Below, piece after piece: positions 61,532 to 64,000 of a DNA stretch of 64,000 nucleotides (position 1 is its first letter; every line of letters begins with the position of its first letter). Origin of the DNA: Rachicladosporium sp. CCFEE 5018 (lineage: Eukaryota > Ascomycota > Dothideomycetes > Cladosporiales > Cladosporiaceae); the NCBI GenBank assembly GCA_002077045.2, contig KZ111142.1:1357316-1421315 (forward strand), written 5' to 3'. Made by a program: the position numbers and the translations under genes. The notes beneath the pieces are model-generated. The model was given only the letters and a program-made list of their open reading frames with translations, did not search any database and was not told where the DNA came from.

Positions 61532-63206
61532 ATGCCTCAGATTCGAAACCCAATCCTCCCAGTACGCAGCCCAAGCACTCCAGCCCACATCTATTCCACT
61601 AACGTCCCTACAGGGCTTCAACCCTGATCCCTCCATCCTCCGCGTAGGCTCAGACTACTACATAGCAACCTCAACCTTCGAATGGTACCCGGGCGTGCAA
61701 ATCCACCACTCCAAAGACCTCGCCAACTGGGACCTCCTCATCCGCCCTCTCTCGCGAGCCTCCCAGCTCGACGGCCGCGGATGGCCTGACTCCTGTGGCG
61801 TCTGGGCACCCTGCCTGACGCACGATGGCGAAAAGTTCTACCTCGTGTACACAGATGTCAAACGCAAAGACGGCAGTTTCAAGGACACGCATAATTACAT
61901 CGTCACTGCGCCCACGATCGAAGGACCATGGAGCGATCCGATATACGTGAATAGCTCGGGCTTCGATCCGAGTCTCTTCCACGACCCGGAGAATGGCAAG
62001 AAGTACTTCGTCAACATGCTCTGGGACCACCGTCGTCGGCCGCGTATGTTCGCCGGTATCCGCCTGCAGGAATGGAGTGAGAAGGGCGGCTTGACTGGAC
62101 CCCGCAAGACGATTTTCCACGGTACTGATCTGGACTTAGTCGAGGGTCCGCATTTGTATAAGAGGAATGGGTATTATTTTCTCCTCACGGCTGAGGGCGG
62201 GACGAGCTATCATCACGCCTGCACGCTCGCCAGATCAAAGGGAGATATCTGGGGACCGTACGAAGAGCATCCACAGAAGCATATTGTGACTTCTAAGGAC
62301 CATCCGAATGCTCCGTTGCAGCGAGCTGGGCATGGTGATATCGTGGAGACGCCGGAGGGGAAGACTTACTTGGTCCATTTGACTGGTAGACCGACGTCGC
62401 AATTTCGAAGGTGCGTGTTGGGTCGCGAGACGGCTATACAGGAAGCATACTGGGGCGAAGACGACTGGCTGTATGTCAAGAATGGGCCTGTGCCGAGTCT
62501 GTATGTGGACGTGCCGGGGACATTTGATGAAAAGAATTACTGGGCTGAGCAGCGGTATGACTTTACGAAAGTGGAGGAGCTGCATAAGGACTTCCAGTGG
62601 CTTCGCACGCCTGACACGCCGCGGATCTTTGGGCTGAAGCATGGTGCGTTGGAGTTGTATGGCCGGGAGTCGATCGGGAGCTGGTTCGAGCAGAGTCTCG
62701 TTGCGAGACGGCAGACGCATTTCTCCTACGATGCCGAGACTATCATAGACTTTAAGCCGGAGGATGAGAGACAGTTCGCGGGCTTGACGGCTTACTATTG
62801 CAGATACAACTTCTTCTACCTTGCTGTATCGGCCTCTGCGGAGGGGAGGAGGGAATTGATACTGATGAGCTCGGAGAACTCATATCCCGAGGGAAAGCTT
62901 GACAAGGTAGCGCCTGTTGTTGAGATCCCACAGGAAGGTAGAGTGAAGCTGGCGCTGAGTATCAGGGCGAAAAGACTGCAATTCTACTGGGCTATGGAAG
63001 GCGAGGAGAAGTTGAAGGAGTTCGGTCCAGTACTGGATGCCAGTATCGTTTCAGACGAATGCGGCGGGCACCAAGCGGACGGCAGCTTCACTGGCGCATT
63101 CGTAGGCATGGCAGCCTCAGATCTGAATGGCGAGGTGAAAACAGCGAGGTTCGAGTACTTCGTCTACCGACCAGAACACGACGCGCATGACAGGTACGAA
63201 GGCTAG
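61532..63206 (+). CDS. GH43 beta-xylosidase / alpha-L-arabinofuranosidase, intracellular type
   Basis: Two exons (61532-61561 and 61614-63206; 52-base intron, GTACGC/CTACAG) give 540 residues. The ten-codon first exon MPQIRNPILP joins GFNPDPSILRVG, reproducing the standard start of XynB3-type enzymes. The five-bladed propeller has the catalytic base Asp15 (NPDPS), the pKa-modulating Asp in SSGFDPSLFHD and the acid Glu in LVEGPHLYKRNG. A C-terminal beta-sandwich (about 330-535) completes the active site in this subfamily. The enzyme releases xylose or arabinose from short oligosaccharides. No signal peptide, so intracellular. All catalytic residues are intact. The frame is open upstream to 61488 but that part is not conserved. 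Confidence 0.93.
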
Positions 63207-63243
63207 TGGGTTCTGTAGCACACACACATCCTACCAGTCAATC

Positions 63244-64000
63244 TCAGTGCGCCCCATTCGCATAAGCAGCAGCACCACTCTTCTCCTTCTCCATCTCAAG
63301 TTGCTCCAACGCCCCCGGTGTATCAATATCAATCCCCAGCGCCTCCGCCTCAATCTGCCTGATCGGCCCTGTGAACCACTTGTGAGCCCAAAGAAACCAA
63401 CTCCCCATCGCGAAGATCCCCACAATCCCCACAGCCACGCAGCTATAATTCACCGTCTGGCTCGTCACAGGATTCAAGCTCGGCAAGCAGAACACTATCG
63501 TGATGAACCCGATCCAGAGACAAGCTACGGCTGCTATGGGGCGCGAGAGAACGCCTAGGTTGAAGGGTCCCTTAACGAAATTCTTGTGCCAGATTAGGCC
63601 GATCATGATCGGGATGCCATAGGAGATGTAGAGGCCTATTGTTGCTATTGAGGTGGCGGCTGCGAAGGCTACGGAGGAGCCTAGGGAGGGGAGGGCGAGG
63701 AGGAAGGCAAGGAGGACGGCGAGCCAGATTGTGCGGATGGGCGATTTGAACTATGTCGGTGTTATTAGTTGAGAGGTTCGTTGTGTCACACAATGCATCC
63801 CACTTACCCGCTTATCGACATGATGGAAGAAGTGCGGGATTCCGCGATCTCGCGAGAAGGAGAAGAACATGCGGCTGTTGCTCGTGATTGAAAAGAGACC
63901 GCAGTGCCAGACGCAGACGATGATGAGAGTGAAGAGGGCGATGGCGCCGTTCTCGCCAAAGATATCGAGCAAAATCTGAAGCACAGGCTGGAGGTACTCG
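63244..64000 (-). CDS. amino-acid/GABA permease (APC superfamily), C-terminal part
   Basis: The gene runs off the right edge. Two exons are seen (64000-63808 and 63750-63244; 57-base intron, GTAAGT/CATAG). The first reads ALFTLIIVCVWHCGLF and SNSRMFFSFSRDRGIPH, the conserved helix 8 loop of fungal Uga4/Hnm1-type transporters. The second has three or four membrane helices (AVLLAFLLALPSLGSSVAFA, SIATIGLYISYGIPI, NYSCVAVGIVGIFAMGSWFL), then the tail FTGPIRQIE and a short polar end. Members carry GABA, choline or amino acids with protons. The substrate cannot be told from this part. Its stop is 37 bases from the GH43 stop, so the two transcripts probably overlap at their 3' ends. Confidence 0.9.

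Noticed and set aside
1..64000. Secondary-metabolite cluster, CRISPR array or phage-like system
   Set aside because: No polyketide or peptide synthetase, terpene cyclase cluster or repeat-spacer array; the only terpene gene is the primary-metabolism squalene synthase.

Overview
This is nuclear DNA of a filamentous ascomycete (Pezizomycotina). The genes are short and closely packed on both strands. Introns are about 50-60 bases with GTRNGY donors, CTNA branch sites and YAG acceptors. The gene set is eukaryotic and fungal: squalene synthase, a GET2-like receptor, Rxt3, Jip5, mitoribosomal proteins of fungal type and an anion:cation-symporter-family MFS gene. Gene content and protein style suggest Dothideomycetes, but I cannot fix the genus.

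Layout. 1-10 kb: end of an amidase, a GH36 raffinose synthase/alpha-galactosidase-like enzyme, JIP5, squalene synthase ERG9, a Ser-rich hypothetical, APC11 and a two-domain rhodanese. 10-20 kb: kinesin-5 (BimC), a PHAF1/UPF0183 protein and a large multi-HMA copper P-type ATPase. 20-24 kb: a TA-rich tract that looks like RIP (repeat-induced point mutation), then a decayed MFS transporter. 24-30 kb: GET2, a hephaestin-like multicopper oxidase, an AKAP7-type 2H phosphoesterase and a possible small hypothetical. 30-40 kb: a bromodomain NuA4-type subunit head-to-head with RPB3, uL30m head-to-head with exocyst SEC6, then the ATP synthase OSCP subunit. 40-48 kb: a large broken helical-repeat gene and two hypotheticals. 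48-52 kb: two mitoribosomal genes head-to-head (mL61, bL28m) and an RBR E3 ligase-like gene. 53-64 kb: a secretory thioredoxin-like membrane protein, a small coiled-coil protein, BTN1/CLN3, RXT3, a GH43 beta-xylosidase and the end of an amino-acid/GABA permease.

Most genes are unrelated housekeeping genes and no metabolic cluster is evident. Several functions recur. Mitochondrial proteins: uL30m, OSCP, mL61, bL28m and the rhodanese. Copper handling: the P-type ATPase and the multicopper oxidase, about 6 kb apart. Cell cycle: kinesin-5 and APC11. Transcription and chromatin: RPB3, the bromodomain protein and RXT3.

The most unusual feature is the number of broken reading frames. The MFS gene carries three nonsense codons and an internal deletion. 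The large 40-45 kb gene carries two frameshifts and at least one nonsense codon. APC11, bL28m and the RBR gene have shifts consistent with single-base indels, while equally long neighbours (kinesin-5, P-type ATPase, SEC6, GH36) are intact. Residual assembly errors, real pseudogenes and a second intact copy elsewhere in a duplicated genome all remain possible. No tRNA, rRNA, CRISPR array or intact transposon was recognised.
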